A DNA stretch of 64,000 bases from Pengzhenrongella sp031582905 (lineage in GTDB: Bacteria; Actinomycetota; Actinomycetes; Actinomycetales; Cellulomonadaceae), in NCBI RefSeq assembly GCF_031582905.1, contig NZ_CP133990.1:3162001-3226000 (forward strand), read 5' to 3'. Position 1 is the first letter of the stretch. Every line of letters begins with the position of its first letter. This document shows positions 1 through 8,342 of the stretch, in pieces. The translations under genes were made by a program, and so were the position numbers. The notes below the pieces were generated by a model. That model did not search any database and was not told the DNA's origin. It saw only the letters and a program-made list of their open reading frames with translations.

Positions 1-634
1 GCACGGTCGGGGCGGTGGTGCTGGCGTCGACGACCTCGCCGTCGACGGCGACCTGGACGGCCTTGCGGGTCGACACCTGCAGGACGTCGCGGCCCAGCGC
101 GGAGGAGCGGGAGGCCGAGACGCGGGCACCGTCGCCGCGCAGGCCGAGGTCCGCGACGGCCTCGCCGACGGTGAGGGCCGTGGTCCAGACGGTGCGCGGC
201 TCGCCGTCGACCTCGACCGTCACCTCACGCCCGTGCCGGACGACGATCTCGCCGCCGTCGCGGACCGGGGCGTCGAGTGCGGGGGCGACGAGGTCACGCG
301 GCCCCGCCTCGATCCCGGCGTCGTCGAGCACGTCGCCGACGGTGCGCGCGAAGGCGGTCACCTCGACCGGCGTGCCGTCGACGTCGACGGTCACGGACGT
401 GTGCAGGACGGCGAAGGCGGTCGTGCCGCCGGCCACGAGCGCGAGCACCGCGCCCTGGGCACCGAGCCGCGCGACCCGCGCGCGGGCACCGGGTCCCCGG
501 AACCAGCGCCCTCCACCGGCCGGCGCGGGCGTGGCCCGGGTCGGCACGGCCGGGCCGGGTGTGGTCGAGCCGGGTGCGCTGGGCTGGGTGTTCGGACCGT
601 TCGGACGCGGCACGGGCACGCCTCCTCGCATCAT
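1..634 (-). CDS. Resuscitation-promoting factor RpfB-like protein, N-terminal part (3' end outside window)
   Basis: Reading the minus strand from ATG at 634 (a second ATG follows directly) gives an uninterrupted frame to the window edge, about 211 codons. After a proline-rich cytoplasmic head comes one membrane/signal segment near residues 62-80 (GAVLALVAGGTTAFAVL), then two copies of the ubiquitin-like DUF348 repeat (TVDVDGTPVEVT... and VTVEVDGEPRTVWT...), with the start of a third at the edge. This is the layout of RpfB: anchor, DUF348 repeats, G5, then the transglycosylase-like catalytic domain, which would lie outside the window. RpfB-type proteins cleave peptidoglycan outside the cell and stimulate regrowth. 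The order metG-tatD-rpf is standard in actinobacteria, with ksgA and ispE usually next. The catalytic domain is not visible, so a DUF348/G5 protein without it remains possible. Confidence 0.85.
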   Translation of the reverse strand, partial: MMRGGVPVPRPNGPNTQPSAPGSTTPGPAVPTRATPAPAGGGRWFRGPGARARVARLGAQGAVLALVAGGTTAFAVLHTSVTVDVDGTPVEVTAFARTVGDVLDDAGIEAGPRDLVAPALDAPVRDGGEIVVRHGREVTVEVDGEPRTVWTTALTVGEAVADLGLRGDGARVSASRSSALGRDVLQVSTRKAVQVAVDGEVVDASTTAPTV

Positions 635-775
635 CGTCGGGTACGCCACTGGTGGTCGTCGGGCCTGGCGAGACCGGTGCGCGGTACCCGCGCTCCCCCA
701 GCCGGCGCTCGACCGTAACCGATCCGTGACCGGAGCGTCACCCTCGCGTGGCCTCGGATGGGTCCGCCGGCCGCC

Positions 776-819
776 TTTCACCCGGCCTCTCACCCGTCTC
801 TCACCCGCCTCCCACCCGG
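776..819. promoter_or_regulatory. Four 11-nt direct repeats resembling a PHO box, between tatD and the rpf-like gene
   Basis: Four consecutive 11-nt units, TTTCACCCGGC, CTCTCACCCGT, CTCTCACCCGC and CTCCCACCCGG, share the core TCACCCG in exact 11-nt phase. Streptomyces PhoP binds 11-nt direct repeats around GTTCACC. The first unit fits that core best. The array sits about 140-185 nt upstream of the rpf-like start and just after the tatD stop. Function is inferred from repeat spacing only. Confidence 0.4.
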
Positions 820-831
820 CGGTGCGGGCGC

Positions 832-1746
832 TCACCAGGGGCCGTAGACCGCCTCGGAGGTCGCGGCGACGGTCCAGCAGGCGTCGGCGAGCGGGACGCC
901 GTGCACATCGGCGATCGTCCGCATCGTCAGCGGGACGAGGTACGGCGCGTTCGGTCGACCGCGGTACGGGTGCGGCGTGAGGTACGGCGCATCGGTCTCC
1001 ACGAGCACCTGGGTGAGCGGGACGGCGGCGAGCGCGTCGCGCAGCCCGACGTTCGCCGCGAACGTCACCGGTCCGGCAAAGGACAGGTACCAGCCACGGT
1101 CGGCGCACAGCCGCGCCATCTCGACGTCGCCGGAGAAGCAGTGGAAGACCGTGCGCTCCGGGGCGCCGTCGCGCTCGAGCACCGCGAGGACGTCGGCGTG
1201 CGCATCCCGGTCGTGGATCTGCAGGGCGAGCCCGAGCTCCTTGGCCAGCGCGATGTGCGCACGGAACGAGTCGACCTGGGCGGCGCGGCCGTCCTCGCCG
1301 GACCGGAAGTGGTCCAGCCCGGTCTCCCCGATGACCCGGATGCGGTCGTTCCCGCGGGCGAGGTCGGCGATCTCGGTGATCGCGGCGTCCAGCCCGACGG
1401 CGTGCTCGGGGCGCGGTCGCGGGACCAGACCGTCCGGCCCGGGGTCGACAGCGCCCGCGAACAGCGTGGCCTCGTTGGGATGCACCGCGACCCCGCCCAG
1501 CAGGGCCGGGTGCTCGCGGACGACGCGGTCGGTCCACCGGGCCGCGGGCAGGTCGCAGCCGATCTGGACCATGCGCGGGACGCCGACCGCGGACGCGCGC
1601 GCGATCTGCTCGGCGACCGACGGCGGGGCCTGGCCGTCGTCGAGCTCGGCGTCGGTGTCCAGGTGCGTGTGGTTGTCGACGACGGCGACCGGCAGCGGCT
1701 CGGGCGCGGGCGGCCAGCTCCGGTCGCGCGGCCGGCGCGGGCTCAT
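832..1746 (-). CDS. TatD family metal-dependent hydrolase / DNase
   Basis: 304 residues, amidohydrolase-fold TIM barrel of the TatD family, which act as 3'-5' exonucleases and DNases in DNA repair and turnover. Metal-binding signatures are present: DNHTHLD near residue 24 (the HxH pair), GETGLDHFRS near the middle (metal-bridging Glu), FHCFSGD, and ETDAPYLTPHP near residue 255. The frame is intact with the usual family length. The start is ATG at 1746. It lies 55 nt downstream of metG on the same strand, the conserved actinobacterial order metG-tatD-rpf, so it is probably cotranscribed with metG. Confidence 0.93.
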   Translation of the reverse strand: MSPRRPRDRSWPPAPEPLPVAVVDNHTHLDTDAELDDGQAPPSVAEQIARASAVGVPRMVQIGCDLPAARWTDRVVREHPALLGGVAVHPNEATLFAGAVDPGPDGLVPRPRPEHAVGLDAAITEIADLARGNDRIRVIGETGLDHFRSGEDGRAAQVDSFRAHIALAKELGLALQIHDRDAHADVLAVLERDGAPERTVFHCFSGDVEMARLCADRGWYLSFAGPVTFAANVGLRDALAAVPLTQVLVETDAPYLTPHPYRGRPNAPYLVPLTMRTIADVHGVPLADACWTVAATSEAVYGPW

Positions 1747-1801
1747 CGGCCGCCCACCGTGGGGCGCGCCGTCCGGCCCACCGTCCGGCTCGACCGCCGG
1801 C

Positions 1802-3435
1802 TCACGCGGCCGGGTCCGCCGGGTCCTCCAGGCGCGGGAACAGCGACGCGCCCTTGGTGACCCGGGTGCCGGCCGGGAGCCCGGCGAGCACGGCCGCCGT
1901 CGAGACCGGCTGCGCGGCGAGCTGGCCGAGCGGCACCTCGGCGCCGAGCGAGTCCCACAGCGCCTGGGCGGCGCGCGGGGTCACCGGGTGCAGCAGGACC
2001 GCGAGCGCGCGCAGCGCCTCGGCGGCCGTGACGAGGATCGTGGCGAGGCGACCGCCCTGGCGGTACCCCGCCCCGTCGTCGGCCCGCTCGGAGGGGTCCT
2101 TGGCGACCTGCCACGGGGCCTGCTCGGTGAGGTAGCCGTTGGTCGCCTCGACGAGCGTCCACACCGCGCCGATCGCCTCGTGCAGCGCGAGCCGGTCGAT
2201 CGCCGCCTCGGCGTCGGCCACCGCCTGCGCGGCGACGTCGGCCAGGGCGACCTCCGCCGGACCGGGCTGCCCGGCCTCCGGCAGCGCGCCGTCGAAGTAC
2301 TTGCCGATCATCGCCGCGACGCGCGAGGCCAGGTTGCCGAACCCGTTGGCGAGCTCGGCGTTGTACCGCGCGGAGAGGTCCTCCCAGGAGAAGGAGCCGT
2401 CCTGCCCGAACGGGATGGCGCGCAGGAAGTAGTAGCGGAACGCGTCGGAGCCGAAGTGGTCGATGATCTGGCTCGGCGCGATGCCGGTGAGCTTGGACTT
2501 GCTCATCTTCTCGCCGCCCACGAGCAGCCAGCCGTGCGCGAAGACCTGCTTGGGCAGCTCGAGCCCGGCGGCCATGAGCATCGCCGGCCAGATGACGGCG
2601 TGGAACCGCAGGATGTCCTTGCCGACGAGGTGGACGTCGGCCGGCCAGGTGCGCGCGAACCGCGCCTGCTCCTCCGGGTCGTCCGAGCCGTAGCCGATCG
2701 CGGTGGCGTAGTTGAGCAGCGCGTCGATCCACACGTACAGCACGTGCTGGGAGTTCCACGGGATCGGGATGCCCCAGTCGAAGGTGCTGCGCGAGATCGA
2801 CAGGTCCTGCAGGCCCTGCCGGACGAACGCCATCACCTCGTTGCGGGCGCTCTCGGGCTGCACGAACGTCGGGTTGGCCTCGTAGTGCTCGAGCAGCCGC
2901 TCGGCGTAGGCGCTCATCCGGAAGAAGTAGTTCTGCTCCGTGAGCATCTCGACCGGCCGGCCGTGGATGGGGCACAGCTTCTGGCCGGCGTACTCGCCGG
3001 TGCCGTCCACGAGCTCCCCGGGGACCTTGTACTCCTCGCAGCCCACGCAGTACGGACCCTCGTAGCCCCCTCGTAGACCTCGCCGCGGTCGTGCAGGTCC
3101 TGCCAGAAGCGCTGGACACGCGTGGTGTGGCGCTGCTCCGTGGTGCGGATGAAGTCGTCGTTGGCGGCGTCGATCGTGCCGAGCACCGGCTTCCAGGACT
3201 CCTCGACGAGCCGGTCCGCCCACGCCTGCGGGCCCACACCGTTCGCCTCGGCGGTGCGCAGCACCTTCTGACCGTGCTCGTCGGTACCGGTGAGGAACCA
3301 GACCGGCTCCTGCCGCTGCCGGTGCCACCGGGTCACCATGTCCCCCGCGACCGTCGTGTACGCGTGCCCGATGTGCGGGGCGTCGTTCACGTAGTAGATC
3401 GGCGTGGTCAGGTAGAAGGCACGGGGCTCGGGCAT
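1802..3435 (-). CDS. metG: Methionyl-tRNA synthetase (one apparent frameshift near 3067)
   Basis: Charges tRNA-Met with methionine; class I synthetase, about 544 residues when the two frames are joined. The first part (ATG at 3435) has PHIGHAY, the HIGH motif, near residue 21. The second has the zinc-knuckle pair CVGC and CPIHGRP, the anticodon-region WIDALLNY, and KMSKSKLTG. The frame changes at about 3067: the upstream frame reads ...GEVYEG and the downstream frame continues GYEGPYCVGC, which one extra base in the C5 run at 3068-3072 (plus strand) would join. Since metG is essential, this is best read as a sequence error. There is no second copy in the window. The gene is first in the metG-tatD-rpf run and starts 23 nt after the stop of the dehydrogenase gene upstream. 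Confidence 0.95.
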
Positions 3436-3458
3436 GCGGACATCGTAGGACCGCCCGA

Positions 3459-4690
3459 TCAGCCCACCGTGACGTGCACGATCCGGTCGTCACCCGGCTG
3501 CGGGTCGCCGCGGCCGTCGGTGTTGTTCGTCAGGACCCACAGGCCGTCGTCGGGGCCGGGGAGCACCGCGCGCAGCCGTCCGAGCTCGTCGGTGAGCAGC
3601 GCCTGCGGCTCCCCGACGACGGCCGGGTCACCCGGGCCGCCGAGCGCGACCCGCCACAGCCGCGCGCCGCGCAGACCGGCGAGGTACACGCCCTCGTCGG
3701 TGACCGTGAGCCCGCTGGGTGAGGCTTCCGACGTCGCCCACGTCGCGACCGGGGGACGAGGTCGACGTCGTCGGCCACCGAGCCGCCCGAGCCGCCCGTG
3801 CTGCCGGTGCCCGCTCCCCGCCGCCGCCCTCGACCACCGGCCAGCCGTAGTTGCCGCCCGGTTCGATGACGTTGAGCTCGTCCCACGTGTTCTGGCCGAA
3901 CTCGCTCGCGAACATGGTGCCGTCCGGCGCCCAGCCCAGTCCCTGGACGTTGCGGTGCCCGAGGCTCCAGACCGGCGAGCCGGGGTCCGGGTTGTCCGGG
4001 GCGGGGTCGCCGTCGACGGTGATCCGCAGGATCTTGCCGCCCAGGTCGTCCGGGTCCTGCGCGCGCGACGGGAGCCCGGCGTCGCCCGTGGCGACGTAGA
4101 GCAGGCCGTCGGGACCGAAGGCGATCCGTCCGCCGTTGTGGTTGCCGGACGCCGGGATGCCGTCGAGGACCGTCTCGAGGTCGGAGAGCCCCTCGGGCAC
4201 GAGCCGGCCGCGCACCACCTCGTTGCCGCGCGGCGTCGTCCGGTAGAGGAAGACGACGGGCGCCCCGGCGGCGTCGGGCTGGACGGCGACCCCGAGCAGG
4301 CCACCCTCCCCTGCGTCCGGGTGCCGGTCGCGAGGTCCTGCGCCCCGGGGCCGTCGAGTTGGGTCGCGACGCCGTCGGACACGCGGACGACCTGCGCGCG
4401 GTCGCGGAGGGTGACCAGGGCGTCACCGTTCGGCAGCAGGGCGACGCCCCACGGCGCCTCGAGGCCGGTGACGACGTCCTGCGTCCCGGTCACGGTGACC
4501 TCGGTGACCGGGCCGGGCGGCACGTCGGCGCGGGTTCCGGCGCCGGGCGCGGACGTCGGCCCGGGGCTGGGCGGCACGATCGCCCCCTCCGGCGACGTGG
4601 ACCCGGACCCCGAGCACCCGCCGACCAGGGGCAGCACGAGCAGGGCGGCGGCGAGCGTGGCGGTCCGTGCGGTGCGGGTCCGGGGGTCAT
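3459..4690 (-). CDS. PQQ-dependent glucose/sorbosone dehydrogenase-like lipoprotein (several apparent frameshifts)
   Basis: Secreted lipoprotein of the soluble aldose sugar dehydrogenase (GSDH) beta-propeller family, which oxidises sugars with PQQ. From ATG at 4690 a one-base correction in a C5 run near 4683 leads into a signal peptide and lipobox LPLVGGCSG. Family blocks follow in order: GLEAPWGVALLPNGDALVT (propeller start), SGNHNGGRIAFGPDGLLYV, GGKILRITVDGD, LGHRNVQGLGW, GGNYGWPVVEG, PVATWATSEASPSGL and a C-terminal blade ending in DDRIVHVTVG. These blocks lie in three reading frames with switches near 4318, 3828 and 3757. Either the region carries several base-calling errors or the gene is decaying. 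The conserved blocks have not diverged, which favours errors. Natural substrate is unknown. Confidence 0.8.
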
Positions 4691-4851
4691 GGGCGTCGTC
4701 CGTCCTGGGTGCCGGACGTCCAGCATGCGGCCTCACCGCGGCCCGGGCCACCGCGGGTCGGACGCCGGCTGCGCACGGGCGGGCCGGTGCTGCCAGGCTG
4801 GTGCGGTCGGGCGAGCCGTCGCCCACGCACGCGCACCACCGGAGGGACGCC

Positions 4852-5457
4852 ATGAGCACCAGCACCGCACCGATCAGCGAGCCGACCCACCGGGCGCTGC
4901 TGATCGTCGACGTCCAGCCCACCTTCTGCGAGGGCGGATCCCTGCCGGTCGACGGCGGCGACGACGTCGCGCACGCGGTCGCCGCGTTCGCGAGCCTGCG
5001 CCGGGACCGGTACGACACGCTCGTCACCACGCAGGACTGGCACGTGGACCCGGGCGACCACTTCTCCGACGAGCCCGACTTCGTCGACTCGTGGCCGCCG
5101 CACGCGGTCGCGGGCACCCAGGAGGCGGAGCTGCACCCGGCCCTGTCCGAGCTCTACCCCGAGGTCATGGTGAAGAAGGGCGAGAACCAGGCCGCGTACT
5201 CGGGCTTCGAGGGGCTCGACGGCGAGGGGCGCCCGCTCGCGTCGATCCTCGCCGACCTCGAGATCACCGAGGTCGACGTCGTCGGGCTCGCCGAGTCGCA
5301 CTGCGTCAAGGCGACCGCGCTCGACGCCGTCCGCGCCGGCCTGCGCACCCGGGTCCTCACCGACCTCACCGCACCGGTCACGCCGGAGCAGGGGGCGGCG
5401 GCCCGCGCCGAGCTCGCCGACGCCGGCGTGGAGCTCGTGGCCTCGACCGACCTGTAG
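4852..5457 (+). CDS. Nicotinamidase-like isochorismatase-family cysteine hydrolase
   Basis: 201 residues. The family hydrolyses amides; the metal-site pattern here points to nicotinamidase, which converts nicotinamide to nicotinate for NAD salvage. Visible features are LLIVDVQ (catalytic Asp) at residue 17, TQDWHVDPGDHF with the Asp/His/His metal ligands near residue 62, a Lys near residue 104 (KKGENQAAYSGF) and the nucleophile in GLAESHCVKATALDA near residue 144. ATG at 4852 follows GGAGGGA at 4841-4847 with good spacing. It is transcribed away from the dehydrogenase gene and converges on rsmI. Assignment to nicotinamidase rather than another isochorismatase-like amidase rests on the metal motif. 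Confidence 0.88.
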   Translation: MSTSTAPISEPTHRALLIVDVQPTFCEGGSLPVDGGDDVAHAVAAFASLRRDRYDTLVTTQDWHVDPGDHFSDEPDFVDSWPPHAVAGTQEAELHPALSELYPEVMVKKGENQAAYSGFEGLDGEGRPLASILADLEITEVDVVGLAESHCVKATALDAVRAGLRTRVLTDLTAPVTPEQGAAARAELADAGVELVASTDL

Positions 5458-5497
5458 TCGCGGCCCGCCCGGGGCCGGTCCTGACGCACTCCTCCGC

Positions 5498-5554
5498 CGA
5501 GTGCGACGTATTCCACCTCTCACGCGTCGCGAACGGTCGAAAACGTCGCACTCG
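5498..5554. repeat. Dispersed palindrome, copy 1 (arms CGAGTGCGACGT / ACGTCGCACTCG)
   Basis: A perfect 12-bp inverted repeat (5498-5509 and 5543-5554) flanks a 33-nt centre holding partly complementary TTCCACC and GGTCGAAA segments. A second copy with the same arms lies at 39237-39293. Copy 1 sits between the convergent nicotinamidase gene and rsmI, and its right half codes for the last residues of RsmI, so it may serve as a bidirectional terminator. No poly-T follows. Confidence 0.75.
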
Positions 5555-6434
5555 ACGGGAAGCGGGTCGGGTCAGGGGGTCGCGGGTGCCCCGGGGCGCG
5601 GCGCCGCGCGACGGCGGCGTCGTACAGCGCGCGCTTGGGCGCACCACCCGCCGCGGCGACGTCGGCCACCGCGTCCTTGAGGCGCTCACCCGCGTCGACG
5701 CGGGCCAGCACCTCGCCGACGAGGTCGTCGACCGCGACCGCTGCGCGCGGCGGCGCCCCGGCGACCACGACCGAGATCTCCCCGCGCACCTCGACCTCGT
5801 CGGCCCAGCGCGCGAGCTCACCGAGCGGGCGCCGGACGACCTCCTCGTAGGTCTTAGTGAGCTCACGGCACACCGCCGCGGGACGGTCGCCGCCGAAGGC
5901 CGTCGCCATGTCGGCCAGTGTCGCGGCGAGCCGGTGCGGGGACTCGAAGAACACCATCGTGCGGCGCTCGTCGGCGAGCTCGGCGAACCCGCGCAGTCGC
6001 TCACCGCCCTTGCGCGGCGGGAAGCCCTCGAAGCAGAAGCGGTCGGTCGGCAGCCCGGACAGCGCGAGCGCGGTGAGCACCGCGCTCGGTCCGGGGGCGG
6101 CGGTGACCGGCAGGCCGGCCTCCACCGCGGCCGCGACCACCCGGAACCCGGGGTCGGACACGACCGGCATGCCGGCGTCGGTCACCACGAGCACCGTCCC
6201 GCCGCCGCGGACGACGTCGAGGAGCTCCTCGGCACGCGCGGACTCGTTGTGCTCGTGATAGCTGACCACCCGGCCGCCGACGGTGACCTCGAGCCGGGCG
6301 ACGAGCGAGCGCAGCCGCCGGGTGTCCTCGGCGGCGACCACGTCCGCCTCCGCGAGGAGGCGGCGCAGCCGCGGGGACGCGTCCTCCACGTCGCCGATCG
6401 GGGTGGCGGCGAGGACGAGGCGACCGGCAGTCAT
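5520..6434 (-). CDS. rsmI: 16S rRNA (cytidine(1402)-2'-O)-methyltransferase RsmI
   Basis: 304 residues from ATG at 6434. RsmI methylates the 2'-OH of C1402 in the ribosomal P site with SAM. It belongs to the SAM-dependent tetrapyrrole-methylase superfamily. Diagnostic segments are LVLAATPIGDVEDASPR at the N-terminus, AAEDTRR, SYHEHNE, VTDAGMPVVSDPGFR, AAPGPSAVLTALALSG, CFEGFPPRKGGER, FFESPHR and CRELTKTYEEV. The protein is full length and unbroken. Its last ten codons overlap the palindromic repeat at 5498-5554. It is divergent from the O-mannosyltransferase gene with only about 40 bp between starts, the usual actinobacterial arrangement. Confidence 0.95.
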   Translation of the reverse strand: MTAGRLVLAATPIGDVEDASPRLRRLLAEADVVAAEDTRRLRSLVARLEVTVGGRVVSYHEHNESARAEELLDVVRGGGTVLVVTDAGMPVVSDPGFRVVAAAVEAGLPVTAAPGPSAVLTALALSGLPTDRFCFEGFPPRKGGERLRGFAELADERRTMVFFESPHRLAATLADMATAFGGDRPAAVCRELTKTYEEVVRRPLGELARWADEVEVRGEISVVVAGAPPRAAVAVDDLVGEVLARVDAGERLKDAVADVAAAGGAPKRALYDAAVARRRAPGHPRPPDPTRFPSSATFSTVRDA

Positions 6435-6474
6435 CCCCCGAGCCTGCCACGGCCCCGCCCCTACGATGACGCCC

Positions 6475-8333
6475 GTGACGTCCTCCCCCACGGCCGGCGA
6501 CCCGCACGGGCCCGCCGACCCGGGGACCCCGCACGGGTCACCGCTCGGCACCCCTGACGCGCCGCACGCCGCCATCGGCACTGCCACGAGCACCGCGACG
6601 CCGGGCACGACGACGTCCGACTCCACTCGCGCCACCGGCGCCACCCGTGCGACGACGTCCGGCACCACCGGCGCCACCGGCACCACCCGCGCCACCGGCG
6701 CGACGACGTCGGGCACGACGCCGGGATCCCACCCGGACCTCCTGCACCGCCTGCTGGGCTCGGCGACGCTGCGGCTCGGTGCGACCCGGCGGGACCGGGT
6801 GCTCGGGTGGCTCGGCCCGCTGCTGGTGACGGCGCTGGCCGCCGTCGTGCGCTTCGTCCACCTCGACCGCCCGCCCACGCTCGTGTTCGACGAGACCTAC
6901 TACGTCAAGCAGGCGTACACCCTGCTGCGGGTCGGGTACGAGGCGCGGTGGCCGGACGACCCGAACCCGGCGTTCGAGGCCGGCGACGTCGACACGTTCC
7001 TGCCCACGGCGGACTACGCGGTGCACCCGCAGGTCGGCAAGTGGCTCATCGCGCTCGGTCTGCACGTCGGCGGGACGGAGCCGTGGGGCTGGCGGCTGGG
7101 CGCCGCCGTCGCCGGGACGCTCAGCGTGCTGCTGCTCGCCCGGATCGCGCGCCGCCTGTTCGCGTCCACGGCACTCGGCACGCTCGCCGGCGGGCTGCTG
7201 GCGATCGACGGGCAGGCGATCGTGCACTCGCGCACCGCCCTGCTCGACGGCTTCCTCACGCTCTTCGTGATCGCGGCGTTCGGTGCGCTGCTCCTCGACC
7301 GCGAGGCGGCCCGGCGCCGTCTCGCGCGCCGGGCAGCCCGGGACCCGGGTCCGGACGGGTCACCCGGTCCACGCGTGCGCGGGCTCGGCCCACGGCTCGG
7401 CGCCCGGCCGTGGCGGCTCGCCGCCGGGGTGCTGCTCGGGCTGGCGATCGGCACGAAGTGGTCGGGCCTGTACTTCCTGGCCGTGTTCGGCCTCATGACC
7501 GTGGCGTGGGACGTCGCGGCCCGCCGGGCCGCCGGCGTCCCCCGCTGGCTGACCGGTGGCGTGCTGCGCGACGGCGTCCCGGCGTTCCTCGCGACCGTGC
7601 CGGTCGCCGCCGCGGTCTACGTCGCCTCCTGGGCCAGCTGGTTCCGCACCCCGGGGCGTACCTGCGGGACTGGGCCGCCGGTCACCCCGGCGACGGCGTG
7701 ACCTGGCTGCCCGAGGCGCTGCGCTCGTGGTGGCACTACCACCGGCAGATGTGGGACTTCCACCGGGGGCTGACCTCCGAGCACGGCTACGCCGCGCACC
7801 CGCTGGGGTGGCCGGTGCAGTGGCGCCCGACCGCCTTCCACTACGAGACACCGGTGCCGGCCCGCGCGATGTGCGGGGCGGACAGCTGCTCGGCGGCGGT
7901 CACGGCCCTGGGCAACCCCGTGCTGTGGTGGGCGGCGTCGGTCGCGGTGCTCGTGGCGCTGTGGTGGCTCGTGGCGCACCGCGACTGGCGGGCCGGTGCG
8001 GCGGTGTCCGGCATCGCGGCGGGGTGGCTGCCGTGGCTCGGCTACGCCCACCGCACGATCTTCACGTTCTACTCGATCGCCTTCGCCCCGTGGATGGTGC
8101 TCACGCTCACCTGGGCGGTCGGTCGGCTGCTCGGCCTGCCCGACGACGCCGCGCCCACCGACGACCGCGCGCCGCGTCCCGGCGCCGTCCGGTCACGCAC
8201 CCGGCTCGCGCTCGTGGTCGCGCTCCTCACGGTCGTCGTCGTGGTCAGCGCGTTCTTCTGGCCGGTCTGGACGGCGCAGACGGTCCCGTTCTGGTTCTGG
8301 CGGCTGCACGTGTGGCTGCCGACCTGGGTCTGA
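6475..8333 (+). CDS. Dolichyl-phosphate-mannose-protein mannosyltransferase (GT39; one apparent frameshift near 7655)
   Basis: Integral membrane enzyme that transfers mannose from polyprenyl-P-mannose to Ser/Thr of proteins during Sec export. Family marks are VRFVHLDRP and VFDETYYVKQAYTL (the catalytic Asp-Glu pair), VHPQVGKWLIALG, many hydrophobic helices, GTKWSGLYFL, and a C-terminal half with TFYSIAFAPW and a last helix ending in LPTWV. The frame shifts at a CCCCGGGG run near 7655, between SWFRTPG and AYLRDWAAGHPGDG. The first about 75 residues are Thr/Ala/Gly-rich with repeats such as TRATGATRATTSG, so the cytoplasmic head is low complexity. A TACGAT box at 6462-6467 lies 7 nt before GTG 6475, so I prefer that start to ATG 6466, which overlaps the box. 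Confidence 0.9.
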
Positions 8334-8342
8334 CCGCCCTAC

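Noticed and set aside
635..775. Possible c-di-AMP (ydaO-type) riboswitch before the rpf-like gene
   Set aside because: Such riboswitches are common at this place in actinobacteria, but I could not find the conserved core in the leader with confidence.
3459..4690. Dehydrogenase gene as a true pseudogene
   Set aside because: All propeller motifs are intact and the breaks resemble those in essential metG next door, so sequence error is the simpler reading.
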